NCBI GenBank assembly: GCA_963556145.1
Contig: OY744465.1
Location: forward strand, 2,356,001 to 2,420,000
Length of the DNA stretch: 64,000 bases
DNA from: Hygrocybe punicea
Lineage: Eukaryota; Basidiomycota; Agaricomycetes; Agaricales; Hygrophoraceae
Direction of reading: 5' to 3'
How positions within the stretch are numbered: position 1 is the stretch's first letter; each line of letters starts with the position of its first letter. A model generated the notes under the pieces. It worked only from the letters and a program-made list of their open reading frames with translations, ran no database searches and was not told the origin of the DNA. Shown here piece after piece: positions 10,663-22,800 of the stretch. Both the position numbers and the translations under genes were made by a program.

Positions 10663-12518
10663 TCGTTAGGCGGTTTTAGGCATTTGGAAGGACGGAAGGA
10701 CGGTTCTCTTTTTTTTTCCTCATCAAAACATTCAACATCACGCTTCCCATATACATGCAATACTATTTTTTTTTTCTTTTCAAAACTATTGTCCGCTAGA
10801 CGGTTTCACCTGTTCAGCTTCAAGTTGGCAACTTGTGCGTGATTCCGCATCCGCCGGACCATGTATCAATTCCCCCCACATCCGAAACCGCGACGAAAAT
10901 GAAACGGTTTACCGTAACATGCCGCCCCGTTCACGTAAGGCCAATTGTATCATCCGGTTATGAAATTGGAATAATCGTGACGAAAAGAAAAAAAACACTC
11001 TTAGTACACATGCTCTGCAAACGTGATCACCGGAGTTGCGGTAGCAACTTGACGCCTGCAGCCTTTTTTTTTTTCGCATGATGACCGTCGAGATCCCAGG
11101 AAATAGCACTCGGGGATGCCAGGAGACCTGACCTATAGTATATATGTAGTTTGCCGAAAGAACCGCCGGCAGGGCCATATTGATATGCACGACAAAAGGA
11201 CAAATGTCGACCCCCCCGGTCCGGGCACTGAGCAAGTTTGCTCTAAGTCTTTTAGATTCGTCAGAGTTATAATAATTTGACGGCACCTGCATACAATCCT
11301 TACCAAAGAGTGTTTTCCCTCCAAGCCCTTCCTTCCTTCCTTCCTTCATCCGTAAAATAGCCTGAGCCTCCCGTCGTCCTGTAGTTACTAGTGACCTTCA
11401 GTTTGAGCGCCCTAAACCTACAGCGGCTTCCCAATTCCACTACCACAGGTACCCCACCATTTGGAACACCGTACAAAAACTTGTTTTCATAATGGACGCA
11501 ATTGGGGCTGGCAAAGCAACACATATTTAGGCCTTAGGGTCCCTGGCAAAAAAAAAGTCAGAAAAACGAATAAGTACAAACCTTGTAATAATATTTGTTT
11601 TTGCTCACCCATTATTGTTAAAAACCTTGGTGACAATGTCTAATAGTGATATGTCGATGGAGGATGCACTGGCACCTATAATAATAATATGATGCCCGTT
11701 CAGTAGCACGTGACCTACGACCCTAGTCTGAGAACCAATTCAAACTGTACAGAATTCAAACTGCACAGGATTGCTGCTCGCGTAAGCACAGCACTTGATA
11801 CGGTTTCTGGGACCACCGATCGCCGTTGGCTCATCAGCCATCTAGAACACGAACTGGTTGTGACAAATTTATTTATATCGAGTCGAATAGAGCGTTCACT
11901 GCGCACCTTCGGAACCGGAACCAGTAACATAAATCGGAATCGGAACCTAACCCTATGTTGACTCCACCCAACCTTGTATTGTTCCGTTCATTTCATGTCC
12001 ATCCATAACTCACACCAGAATCTAGCCTTTCATGACCGTCACAGTGATAGTCTGATCATATATGCGGTAAAGAATTCTCGTTCTTGTAAACATTGCCTCC
12101 CACCGTTGTCATCACGGTGTGAGCGGTTACTAGTAGGTTCCCTCAGGCTGTCATCGACGAGTAGAAGCTATAGCGGCCTGGAAGCGCTAGACAAGGACAC
12201 TCAGACCGTGGGCTTTACCTTGAACTTGTGTGCCGAAAGTCAAATCAAAGTACTCATAAAGTTCAACGTTCAAACGTTCAACGTACAGCCTGGCAGCATC
12301 AATAGCAGGTTGACGGGGTTGTGCTATCCTACCAAGTCTGACGGTACGAGTACAGTTACTTTCGAGAAAATGCTTGGAGACACGCTTGTTCTCTCGTCCG
12401 AAACTGAAGCTGAAGGGAATACACATCTTTTTGGTAATTCTCATGGAAATTTAGTATTACAATGCGTAGCGTTTCGACAAAGGAATCGAGAAATAATGAA
12501 ATGGTTTCCATATTACAT
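10663..12518. other. Long intergenic region, no gene recognised
   Basis: No open frame here has a family signature. Features seen: several A/T homopolymers, a CCTT tetranucleotide run at about 11327-11347, a short ATA run at about 11678-11690, and a CACGTG at 11707-11712. The segment 12000-12518 lies downstream of the pseudokinase stop. Confidence 0.45.
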
Positions 12519-13806
12519 TTATAGAGAGACAGGTTTGGCCATGGGTCCCGCCGTTATCGTCATTCTCCGTTTGAGTTCGCTGGGACGGACCATGATGTCA
12601 AAGACGGACGATTCCAGCGATTTACAAAGCGCTTCTAATAGCTTGCGAGCGTCATCTGCGCCAAACTCTCCCGAAGTCATGGCTTTGACAAGCGCCTTCA
12701 ATTTTGGTCCGACTCTGGGAACCTAGAGAATGTATTACATTAGTTACACGAGTTTAGCAATAAAAAACTTTTTTGTTTTGTTTGTAATATCATTAAGAGC
12801 CTCACCCCAGCCAGGATCTCATCTATCAGTAGCCCGCATTCTTGGACGTCCTTCCGGAAGGACGGGATGGGATCCGTCGAAGAGTCAAATCGAACCGCTT
12901 GAGAGAAGTCGACATGGTAGTATCGGACGGGATAGCGTGCACGATCAAAGTTCTCCAACGACGACGCGGACGGGCAAACGCCAACGGCGGCCATCAACGA
13001 CTGGGGATCTGAACACGATAATTGGGCGATGTCGTGTTCGTGGAGAAATGTGAGACCCTGCGTATGACAGTAAAAATGATATTTTTGAGATAAGCATCTT
13101 TGACACAAACCTCTAGTATTTGTCTAAAAAAGTCGATGTAATTCGCAACGGTTTTGAATGGCGGTTGGTCAAATTCTACCAGTCTTTCCATGCACAGGAA
13201 AACATTTTCGCCCCTTTCCACTGCGCACAAGATATGAGGAGCAGGGTTCCAAGGGTCCACACGACATTCTGGGTGGTTGAGCTCCAGCAGGAGGGTGAGC
13301 TCCGTTGCAGTGCGGGGTAGACATTTGATCATTATGGAGTCATTAGCGTCTTTCGAGGACGGTTCCAGTATTGTCTGAGGGGCTTAAGTGGATATATATA
13401 TATATGAACGATGGCTCGAGGCACTCACAAAGCTATCAGAATTGGCAACCAACGGTTCCCGAGTCAACAGCTCGTCAATCAACGCCTCGAAATCTCTAAT
13501 ACACGTCGTTGAGGAAGTCTATCGAGAGAGAGAGAGAGAGAGCGAGAGACAAACGTACATGTCATATACAACTGACGAGGTCGTTGAGATATTGGAATCC
13601 GAGCTTGCACAAGATCTGTTGCTGTAAAATGCAGGAGCGCAGAACAGACTCAACGTCGCTGCCTCATCATCCGTCCTATCCACAGGTGCAACGCGGTGAA
13701 TTCTTTCCAGCGGGTAACCAAAGGGTAGATCAAGTTCATCGATTGTCGAGTCACTTCCACTTTCTGAGCCCGAGTTCTCTTGAGAGGAAGACATGTATTG
13801 GTCCAT
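12519..13806 (-). CDS. Kinase-like protein, probable pseudokinase
   Basis: A spliced minus-strand gene. Exon 1 (from 13806) is acidic and Ser-rich (SSSQENSGSESGSDSTIDEL), followed by DLPFGYPLERIHRV. Later exons carry ECRVDPWNPAPHILCAVERG, FLCMERLVEFDQPPF, then GLTFLHEHDIAQLSCSDPQ, RYPVRYYHVDFSQAVRF, FRKDVQECGLLIDEIL, and a final exon from about 12726 with VGPKLKALVKAMTSGEFGAD, ending at 12519. The order (hinge-like FLCMERL, catalytic-loop position after FLHEHDIA, then YYHVDFSQAVRF, then a C-lobe Asp-x-x-x-x-Gly helix) matches basidiomycete protein-kinase-like families. At the expected HRD position the sequence reads QLS, the catalytic-loop Asn is absent, and DFG is DFS. Catalysis by the normal mechanism is therefore unlikely. 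Role unknown. It shares a roughly 300-base divergent promoter with RRP6. Confidence 0.7.
13394..13405. repeat. TA dinucleotide microsatellite
   Basis: A short run of TA repeats in the pseudokinase gene, probably intronic. A GA/AG dinucleotide run lies nearby at about 13526-13549. Confidence 0.8.
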
Positions 13807-14102
13807 TTGTTGATGTGGTTTTCGTTCAAGTTAGAAATTTAATTAATAGGGGCCGCCAAAGTGGAGCGTTCAAATCCATGACGAAGTGAGACGGGTCATG
13901 TTAGGGGCCTGTTTGCAAGGGCGTGTGCGCTTACGTTGCAAAGGCATCCAGCATCCAGGGTGTTTAAAACCGATACTTCGTAACTGCACAGCCAACCGAG
14001 CTCGAGGTGATAGACAAAAAGAGTTGTGCCTGGGCTTTTGACAGTAACATTCGCTTATGTAAACGACTTTTTTATTTTTATTTTGCGGACAGTTCGTTCG
14101 AC
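13807..14102. promoter_or_regulatory. Divergent promoter region, pseudokinase / RRP6
   Basis: A 296-base gap separates two start codons pointing away from each other. T-rich tracts precede the RRP6 start (TTTTTTATTTTTATTTTG). I could not fix a TATA box or a known operator. Confidence 0.5.
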
Positions 14103-17100
14103 ATGGATCCACAAGGCTCGAAAAGTTCCCTAATTTCATCAACCAATTTCGACACATTTAACACCCAATTACAGGGTGCAGCTTTGAAAGCAACGAGAAA
14201 TGCCCTTGCTTTACCTCCCGATCTCGCTTTTCACCGTTCCATCGATCCAGTGTTTGCCGAAGATCTGGATACGTTTTCATCCAGAGTGCTTTCCGTGGCC
14301 AACAACATCTTGGCCTTGGTTTCAACGGCTAGTAGTTCTCGATCAGCCCGAAACAAGGGAAAGTCCAAGTTGAACAGCCAAGATGATGTCGTGGATAATT
14401 TTTCATCGCTGGTGGTGGATCCGGTGGACCAGTTGCTCGAACGTGTGGTGAGCTTTTTTCCTTGTATTTATTTTAAAGGTAACGGTCATAAGAATGTTTT
14501 TGCCTACAGGATTCATGTCTAGACGAATATCTCGGACGGACAAAACCACCTGCAATCGTCGTTAATCCTCCCAATGTGACTCGGAAGGTGTGCTAAACTC
14601 ATATCTATGCATTTATTCTCTCTCTTAGCTAACTCGGAAACTAAAGCAAAAGACTATGCCGCAGGGTTGGTTGGATCCGGCGTTGCAACACGCCTCACAT
14701 TTGCGCAAACCACAGTTGTCATTTAAAAAGAAGCCAAACAATAATGCAGATTTGCCTTGGTACCCTACATTGTCACATAAATACAATGCACAGGTTCCCT
14801 TGGGGTACCAATATCTTGACGCTGATATGGATCGCGATGACCCAAAGGATTCGTCGTACGCATTTCGCATGTCGTGTAGTATCTTTGATACTTAAACTCT
14901 TATCATTTCAGGAACACACATCCATACCTGTACGAAATAACGCATATTTCTTATCCCACGCGAATGTTTCGTTCTGCACCCCCAATTCTACCCCTGCCAT
15001 TCGACAAAACGCCATTCACATGGGTTGCCACCCCGGCCGACTTCTCTGCTATGTTGGAAATTTTGCGGAATGCCACGGAACTCGCCGTCGATCTCGAACA
15101 CCAGAGTTATCGGACATATAGTGGCTTCCTGTGTTTGATGCAGATCAGCACAAGGGATCAAGACTGGGTCATTGATACTTTAGTGTTGAGGGAGGAGCTA
15201 GAAGAGTTGAACGAAATATTTACGGATTCAAATATCGTCAAGGTGCGGTCAGACGTCTATAACTTCAAGCATATATTTGTTTATCGCTTCTTCCTAGGTA
15301 TTTCATGGCGCGAAGAGCGACGTTCTATGGCTCCAGCAAGACTTTAATCTCTACATTGTCAATCTGTTTGATACATATCATGCATCCAGAGTTTTAGGTA
15401 AGCGTTGTGCGTTATATATATACTGTTTTGGCTTACGACTACTGCCAAGTACAGATTTCCCCAGACATGGTCTTGCTAGTCTTCTCGAAATGTATTGTGA
15501 CTTCACACCTGACAAGCGATATCAACTGGCTGACTGGCGTATCCGGTTCGTAGATACCCACTGACTTTTTCCTGCTATTCTCACTGACTTATTATTATTA
15601 TACCTTTTAGACCGCTAAACAAGGAGATGCTCCTCTACGCTCGCTCTGACACTCATTTTCTTCTCTACATCTACGACAATCTTCGGAACGCACTTCTTGA
15701 CCGCGCCATTTCACTCGCTACCTCTCAGTCGCAACTCCCTCAAATACCGCCATCCACCTCAAGCCCAACTCTCGATGCCTCACATTCCTTAATGAGAGAA
15801 GTACTTGCTCGTTCGGCGGAGACTGCTTTGTGCGTGTATCAGCCGCAGTCGTACGACGCTGAGGGCGGAAGTGGGAGCGGAGGATGGGATGCACTAGTGA
15901 AAAAGTGGAACATGGGAGCGTTGCTCGAGGGTCCGCAGAGGGGCTTGTTTTTAGCTGTGCATGCGTGGAGGGATCAAGTCGCGAGAGACGACGACGAGAG
16001 TACCAGGTGCTTCATTCACCCCGTTCATCAAGAGAAAACGACGGAACCCCAGACTGATACTGATTCTTTATCATCCGACATAGATACGTCCTGCCGGATC
16101 ACCACCTCCTCCGACTGGTTGAGCGATCGCCTTTGGATATGGCAACACTGGTATCCTTGTTCCAGCCTATACCGCCCGTTGTGCGACGGAGGGCCAAGGA
16201 GCTGCTTGACGTCATCAGAAACAGTGTCAGCAGCTCCAGCGGATCTAGTACAACCACGGCCAAAGTTCCTGAGACGGAAGCATCCGCACCGGTAGTGGAG
16301 AAGAGTATGGGGCCGGAGGTAGCACCGGATGTGGACCGGAACGGGTTGGGCTTGTGGTCAAAGGGCAAGTACCATGTCGAATTTGGTGACATGTAGTGCT
16401 CATTTTCCACTCGGCCTCCTCAGCTTCCCGAACGGGTAACACGATTGCGACGTCGTCCACCCTTTTCGGATCTACATTGACAGCCACTCCTTCAGAAAAG
16501 ACCGTGTCGTATTCGACGTCTAAAAGTGCATTATTTGGGGACCTCAAAAGAGCAAAGTTTATGATGGTTCGTACAGTGCTAACTATTTTCGCACGTCCAT
16601 TCGATACGTATTTGAAGTCGTAGGCACCGGCGTCTCCAGGACCGAATAGTGTTTACTTTCGGGATCTCGTTGCAAGAATACATAGTACCCTGGTCATCGC
16701 ACCGACGGCGCCAAAAGTCAGGTCACTTCCTCTAGCGAATTTCCTTCCGTTCTAATATTATCGTATCTCAGATTGATACACCGGCGAAGCAAGAAACGAT
16801 GCCAGTGGATGGGGATGTTGCTATGCAATCCGCAGACATACCCGGAGCACCGGCTGTTGAAATACCATTCATTCCAGCTTCCCAGCGTCAAATAACCGGA
16901 CATGTTGTCGAGGACTCGATTGTAGTCGTCGGACAGTCAAAACGATCAAAATCATCAAGACCAAAGAAGCGCGTGTGGCTGGCGACGTCGCCAGCTCCTA
17001 ATTCAGCTGATGACATTCTTGCTGAGGGTGGGGTGGAAGGCGCGAAAAAAATGGTCCAAGAAGGCGACCTCCCTGGAGCTTCGACACCAGAGCCATTTGA

Positions 17101-17342
17101 TTTCTCTACCGCGCCGAATATATTAGACGATGTTCCGCAAGTGGAATGGCCGCGGAAAAAGAAAAGGCAGAAACGACAGGACGGTGATTTTTTTTTTTTC
17201 AAAGTTACGGGCCTGGGTATATTCTGAACACAATCTCTTATTGGAATGTATAGGTGGTGTTCTGGAGTATGGCAACTTTCCCGCGCCGCCCAGAGCTCAT
17301 CGTGATCTCAGGAGCGGGAACCAGTCACATACATTTAAATAG
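14103..17342 (+). CDS. RRP6: Exosome-associated 3'-5' exoribonuclease Rrp6 (EXOSC10)
   Basis: A gene of at least ten exons encoding the nuclear exosome exonuclease. The N-terminal PMC2NT-like region includes [20 protein letters not shown]. The DEDD-Y exonuclease domain is clear: [17 protein letters not shown] (Exo I), [17 protein letters not shown] (Exo II), [11 protein letters not shown], and [14 protein letters not shown] (Exo III with its Tyr). The HRDC domain follows, with [20 protein letters not shown]. The C-terminal part contains [14 protein letters not shown], an acidic region, a basic KKKRQKRQ stretch and the typical end [20 protein letters not shown]. All catalytic residues appear present. 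It acts in nuclear rRNA, snoRNA and cryptic-transcript processing. Introns are 45-90 bases. The gene converges on the hypothetical gene at 17545-18077. Confidence 0.94.
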
Positions 17343-17544
17343 CATGTGGTTTACTGTCTTGGCTGTCGTGGCAATACGTAGTCAAATATTGACTACGCTG
17401 GATAGTGTCTGTGCGGTCTTCCGGTTTCCGTCTCCAAGCTTTCTATCTTTATTCGTTCCGTTTGCGGCGGGTAATGGAAGTTCAAGGTGGCATTTATTGA
17501 TCATGGATATCAATATAAGTTATAACAACTCACTTGTCAGTACA

Positions 17545-18077
17545 TTACATCCTCTTTCCTTTGCTACGCTTTTTAGGACCAGTTATTGTGTCTGGGAGCC
17601 ACTCATTTCCTGAATCCGAATGAGCCTCCTTCTCCTTCTCCTTTTCCTTCCGTTCCTTTTCCTCGTTCGTCTCGCCTGCTTCCTGCTTCTCTTTATCGGC
17701 ACGAGCCGTTGCTTGTGCGATTTCCTCCGGACTGACTTGTTCCCCCCTTCTCAGACGGGCGGCAATTTCAGGTGTAACTCGAATCTGGCGAACAGAGGTT
17801 TGGAAACCGGGTGCTGTTGTAGAATGCGCGCCGGAGTTGGTGAGAAATGATATAATGGGGATAGGAAAACAAGACCCGACAGACCACCCTTCCCTATTCC
17901 ATGTAACCTGAGTCTCCGTGCTAGGTACCATTTCCGTGTGAAATAGCCAGCTACGAGCAGCAGAGGCGGAATTCTGGCCTGAAAGTAAGGTACAAGTTGG
18001 ATGCATTTGTGAGATTCAATGGATACGCACATTATCCAGAAAAGTGACGGGTAGTTGTCCACCGTTGACGATGGCAT
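17545..18077 (-). CDS. Charged hypothetical protein
   Basis: A probable two-exon gene. The main exon (about 17989-17545) contains SWLFHTEMVPSTE, WSVGSCFPIPIISFLTNSG, then RQIRVTPEIAARLRRGEQVS and PEEIAQATARADKEKQEA, a Lys/Glu-rich coiled-coil-like segment, and the basic end PKKRSKGKRM that resembles a nuclear localisation signal. I do not recognise the family, but composition and phrasing look coding. The 5' end is unsure. One option starts at 18077 (MPSSTVDNYPS). Another open frame reads further upstream (ARDCILQYCSTLNNAIVNGG) and would overlap the FIST gene start on the other strand. Confidence 0.45.
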
Positions 18078-18127
18078 TGTTCAAAGTTGAACAATACTGT
18101 AATATACAGTCACGTGCCTGGATTCCA

Positions 18128-19811
18128 ATGGCGTTGCAGACAAGCACGATTTGGGCGCGAACACCAGCCGCCCTTTTGTCCCACCTCTCGTGTCTCTCAA
18201 ACTCTTACACCGAAAGCACTCTCCTTTTCACTCTTTCCACCAACGTCGACCCCAGCGATCTCTCCCCCCTCGTTTCGCGGTTAACATCCATATCTTCTCA
18301 ATCGATTGGCTGTCTCTCTGCACCTCAGACTATACCAGGATCTCCCAGGCCTACGGAGTCGTTAATTACGTGTTCATTGGCAGCGTTTAATCGGCAACAA
18401 TGCAAAACTTTTAGGTCGACAATTGCTGGGAGGCAACCTGTCCAGGTCGGGCGATGGCACGCTTTTAGGAAAAGAGAAGACGTGGATGTGATGCCTCCTG
18501 CAATGGACACCGAGCATGTTAATTGGGAGGATGTGTGGAGGGGGAGCACAAACCAAATTGTTTTGCCTGTCGAATTGCAACATCTGCAGTGCGTTTCTAT
18601 CTCCCCGTATGATTGATGCTTCATTCAGAATGTGCTTCAGACCGGGAGATTTGTCTACTGTGATATATTTATCAGATGCAGCCCCTGAAGGCCTTTCAAA
18701 TTCACTCATGAACTTTCCCAATGCAACAAAAGTAAGTCCGCGTACTGTCCACCACACATCTCGAGGTGACGACCTTTCAGTTTGCGTGTAATATCCTTGT
18801 TTATAGCTTGGCCTCATTGCGTCCTCGACGCCATTCATCACTGGCAGACCGGTGACATTATTCCACAACGACAGGATTTACTCCTCAGGGGCTGTCGGAA
18901 TCGCGTTGACTGCTGTTCAAGAGGAGAAACCAAGCTCACACATTGAATTTCCCGGGTTAACAGCCATTTCCGGGCGTCTAACCGTCACTCGGTAAGCTAC
19001 GCAACTCAGTATTCCTCCACTCACCGACCTTGCATCTTCTCTCAGTTCAAACGGAAACCTGATAAACGAGGTCAACAACTCCAACCCTACCCAGCTGCTT
19101 CTTACAGCTATTCGGTCACACGGACTCGACATTGCACACAAGGGCCAACCACAGGACGCGTTCAAAGATGATGAACAATTTTACCTAGGAGTATTGCAAG
19201 ACGACCAGGTTCGGTCCAATAAACTTGCGTTGGATGAATACTGAAATTGGATCGGGTTGTAGTTATGTCAGGTGTACCATATCATGTCCGGTGATCCCTC
19301 TCGCGGTACAATCGCTTTGCAATCCCATGCAGCTCCAAGGGAGGCATCACAGGTCCAGGTTTGTCCATTCCATATCCTTTAGTCAGGCTTCTTCACATTT
19401 TGCACTCTATACTGGATATAATTCACTGAGCTACTTCGTCACTTGTCGGGTCACTCCACTAACAAATATTGATAGTTCTTTCACCTCCCCAAGATTCCGA
19501 TATTGTCGGAAGAACAAAAGCAACGCTCAGAATTCCCACCAACACAATCTCAGACTCGATCTTTCAGTTTCGTCATACCATCCCAACCTTCGTCTGCTTT
19601 TCAGCAATCGTCGATCGCAAGGTCACAAGATGGAATAGTAGGCGTGTTGTCTGGATCATTCTTGGCGGCAAGCGAAAATGGCTTCGTGGTGAGTCGTAGT
19701 ATGGATGGCGATAGGATCGGTAAGGATGTGGAAGACAAGAAGAGTGGTGAAGCAGAAACGGTGTGGCGATGTACGACACCTGGAGCGAAGGCTACTTTGG
19801 AATGGACCTAG
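18128..19811 (+). CDS. FIST-domain protein (fungal)
   Basis: A multi-exon gene. The start at 18128 gives MALQTSTIWARTPAALLSHL, which reads as the N-terminus of the FIST sensory fold, and is followed by LLFTLSTNVDPSDLSPLV. Later exons carry DAAPEGLSNSLMNFPNATK, LGLIASSTPFITGRPVTLFH, IYSSGAVGIALTAVQEE, NPTQLLLTAIRSHGLDIA, DDEQFYLGVLQDDQ, and VYHIMSGDPSRGTIALQSHA (the FIST_C part, around 19272). The last exon has FFHLPKIPILSEEQKQ, SGSFLAASENGFVVSR and a stop at 19811. FIST domains bind small ligands, possibly amino acids, in bacterial signalling proteins; in fungi they occur alone and their role is unknown. Splice edges near 19230-19270 are uncertain. A CACGTG (18111-18116) lies 12 bases before the start. 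The gene converges on SCC2, with about 55 bases between stop codons. Confidence 0.78.
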
Positions 19812-19866
19812 TCTGCACCGTCTGCAATGTATCGAATTAGTAGGCCGATCCCCAGCAGAAGTTGAC

Positions 19867-22800
19867 CTATAGTTGGACATCATCTTCAGGTTCTGCGGTT
19901 AGGCCATCTGCATTCCAAATATCAAGAAACTACTCCGAAACCAATGTCAAGTCAGATAAGATCGTGGGAGTCAAACACTTACTCGAGTCTTTTGTGTTTC
20001 CATGTCGTTCTGCCGAACCAAGGGCGTAGTGGCAAACGGTAGTCGATCCCAGGAGATGGGATCTTGGTGGCGTTTATTGGCAGGCTTGTCACCGATTGCA
20101 CTTTTTTTGCCCAGCAAAAATTTGGAACATTTCCTGAGTGAGATATGACGTTACTTCCAGAGATAAGACAACAGACAGTTTGTGACATACTCCTCGGATA
20201 TTCCATACAGACTTTTCAGATAGGCCTTCAGAAGCATTGTCATTCCAATGATGACGGAGCATCTGATCAACGCCATCGTTGGTGCTTCAAAGAACACGGT
20301 TCCTCAACAAGCAGAAAAGAGAAGTGTTGGTGGTTACTGACCTGCCTTCTGAGCCGCAGCGGATACGTCGTCCTAGACTTCAGTGTTAGCAGTCTATAAA
20401 TGAAAATATGACATTTTACCTACAGTTGCTGCCGTTTCTTCCATTGCAGGCGGCATTTGTCCATGCAATTGAGCGAGAAGATGTGAGGGCGAGAAAACCT
20501 CAACAAGTTGCATGCCAGAAGTGGACAGAACAGACGTAAGATATTTGACCACAGTAAGGACTTCTTCTTGGGTCTTGTAATCAAACGCCGAGAAGTTCTC
20601 AGCCATGTATCTTGTGAAATCAATATCCTCCTACAAAAAGGATGAGGGAACATCACGGTGAATCACTTTCGGCACACCTGAGATGACTGCAATGCAATGT
20701 TGACGTCGAATACTCTGACAAGCGACTTCAGGAAATCCTGCCTAGTGGCCCGTTTTTCGCGGACAAGAGAATACCAACGCTGGAGCAAAGCGGTGGGAAT
20801 TGGTTGCATACGAAAACCTGGGCAATAATTCAGCGTCCCTCCTCTACTGCTTGAAGCTCTTGGACTAACCTTGTACGGGTCTTGCGCCAAGCGTTTTTTG
20901 ATACTCAAAAGAGGCTTTAGCGCTGAATATGTAACGGGTGTTGAGGAGTGACATATGTTTGTTGTGCAGAATTGCATGCAAACTGCTTGCTCGCGTGCTC
21001 AAGGTGGGGTTCGGACTAGTTTCCAACGCCACAATAACGGGGAAAGACTGCGTTCTAAACATGAGGAAAAGGGCCCTGAGTATAAACTACGACCATACCT
21101 GCAAAGGATGGGCCAAACCCTGTTTGACAGTGAAACTCAAAACATCGATAGCAGCGGCTTGAATATGTAGGTGCTGTGACAGCGCCGCTCGGAGGATTGG
21201 ATCAAGATATCGTTGAACCATAGCCGAACTGACGCTTTTGGTGATGTTAGGGAGGTTTGGGGAATTCGGCGTGAGTATAGCTTACCCAGAGTCCGCGAAC
21301 CCGTCTGTGTTTCCTACTAACTCATCCATGTTGACGTTAGTATTTTTCGGTTTGCCTTTGATATTTTCTGGTGGGGGTGAGGTGACATTAACGATGATGA
21401 CTAACAGAGTATATAATCACCTTTTTCCTTCGCAGAGTGTTTTCCAGCCTCGGAATGCAAAAAGTCTTGCATTATTTTGAGGAGACGACACTGACGGTCT
21501 TCCTCACCGGACGCAAATATAGCATCCATGATGGTGGCAGAACCGTCCAAAGTCATCAACGTTGGTTGGGCACGGAAAATGAAGCCTAGCAATCTGGCGT
21601 GTGAAATGCCGCTCGTCCAACATATTTATTGTCTCACCGAGGCATTGCAAGATGCGTGCCCTGAGACTAGACTCATCATATTTATCATAGAGCTTCAAGA
21701 GGCTGTTGTAGACATGCTCGATGATTGAGCCCTACAGAAGTGTTTAGCGTTTTTGCGTTACAGGTACGCAATGTGTTAATTTACTTTCGTTATCATATTC
21801 AAGTCGGACGTGACAGCTGGGACGCAGGCCCAGGCGGTGAAGTCAGGTATTGAGGTGAGATAAAAAGGGACTCACTAGAATTCTCATCCCGCAGCCGGTC
21901 AAAGTCGCAGTGCTCGCTTAGGAGCGACACAATAAAGATAAGTATAGAGAGAGCCTTGATTTCGTTTGCCATCATTGCTTGGTGGGCTGGCCTATTGATC
22001 GCTTGCTGTAGTCGGCCTATCCACAAGAAAAGTCCGGAAAAGGTAACAAGATGATCTGAGTGGAACTTACCATTGCAGGACTTGAGAAGGGCAACAAGTC
22101 GCACAAAATCATGGGTGAGGTTCTGAACGACTGCACACATACAGGCTACTGTTTCTTGCAAAGCCTATTGTAGACAAGGTGTCAACGACATTCAAACTTA
22201 CTACATATCCCACCACGTACCAAGACTCCTCCTGCTGTGGAGGGTTTAATTATCATGGGTTGAAGCACCAGTTGCAGTTCGTGCCCGAACTTAGCAGCGG
22301 TCTTAGGCAGATGAGGGATAGAGGCTCTGAAGATCTTCAATAAGTAGTCTGATGTTGCTTGTTCTTCGATCTGAAAGAGTGAAGATGAGCATCAGCATAT
22401 GAGCGGGTGAGTTGGTGAAATAGTACCGTTGTGGCGTTTTTCAGATACGGCAGCAGAGTAGAGGCGTTTGGACCAGACAGAATGGATGGATATGCCGATG
22501 TGAAAAGATAGATGGTCCTAATGCAGTTGACGACGGTCTAGTCGAGGATTCATAAATAGAAATTACTGGAGAGGGAGGAAACTGAACATACGAATCCTGG
22601 CAAATCGGATGCGTCCACCAGTCCATCAATCAATGTTTCACAAATTTCCGCATAACGTGCATGTAGGGAAGATGCCTCCCTGCCCTCCTTTTCAGCCATG
22701 ATCTTGTGTAAAATATCCTCCAATGGAGATTGACGATCCTTGAAATTAGCGGAAACTCCCATTATCACAGCTACCTTGGCCAATAATTGACCTTTGTCAT

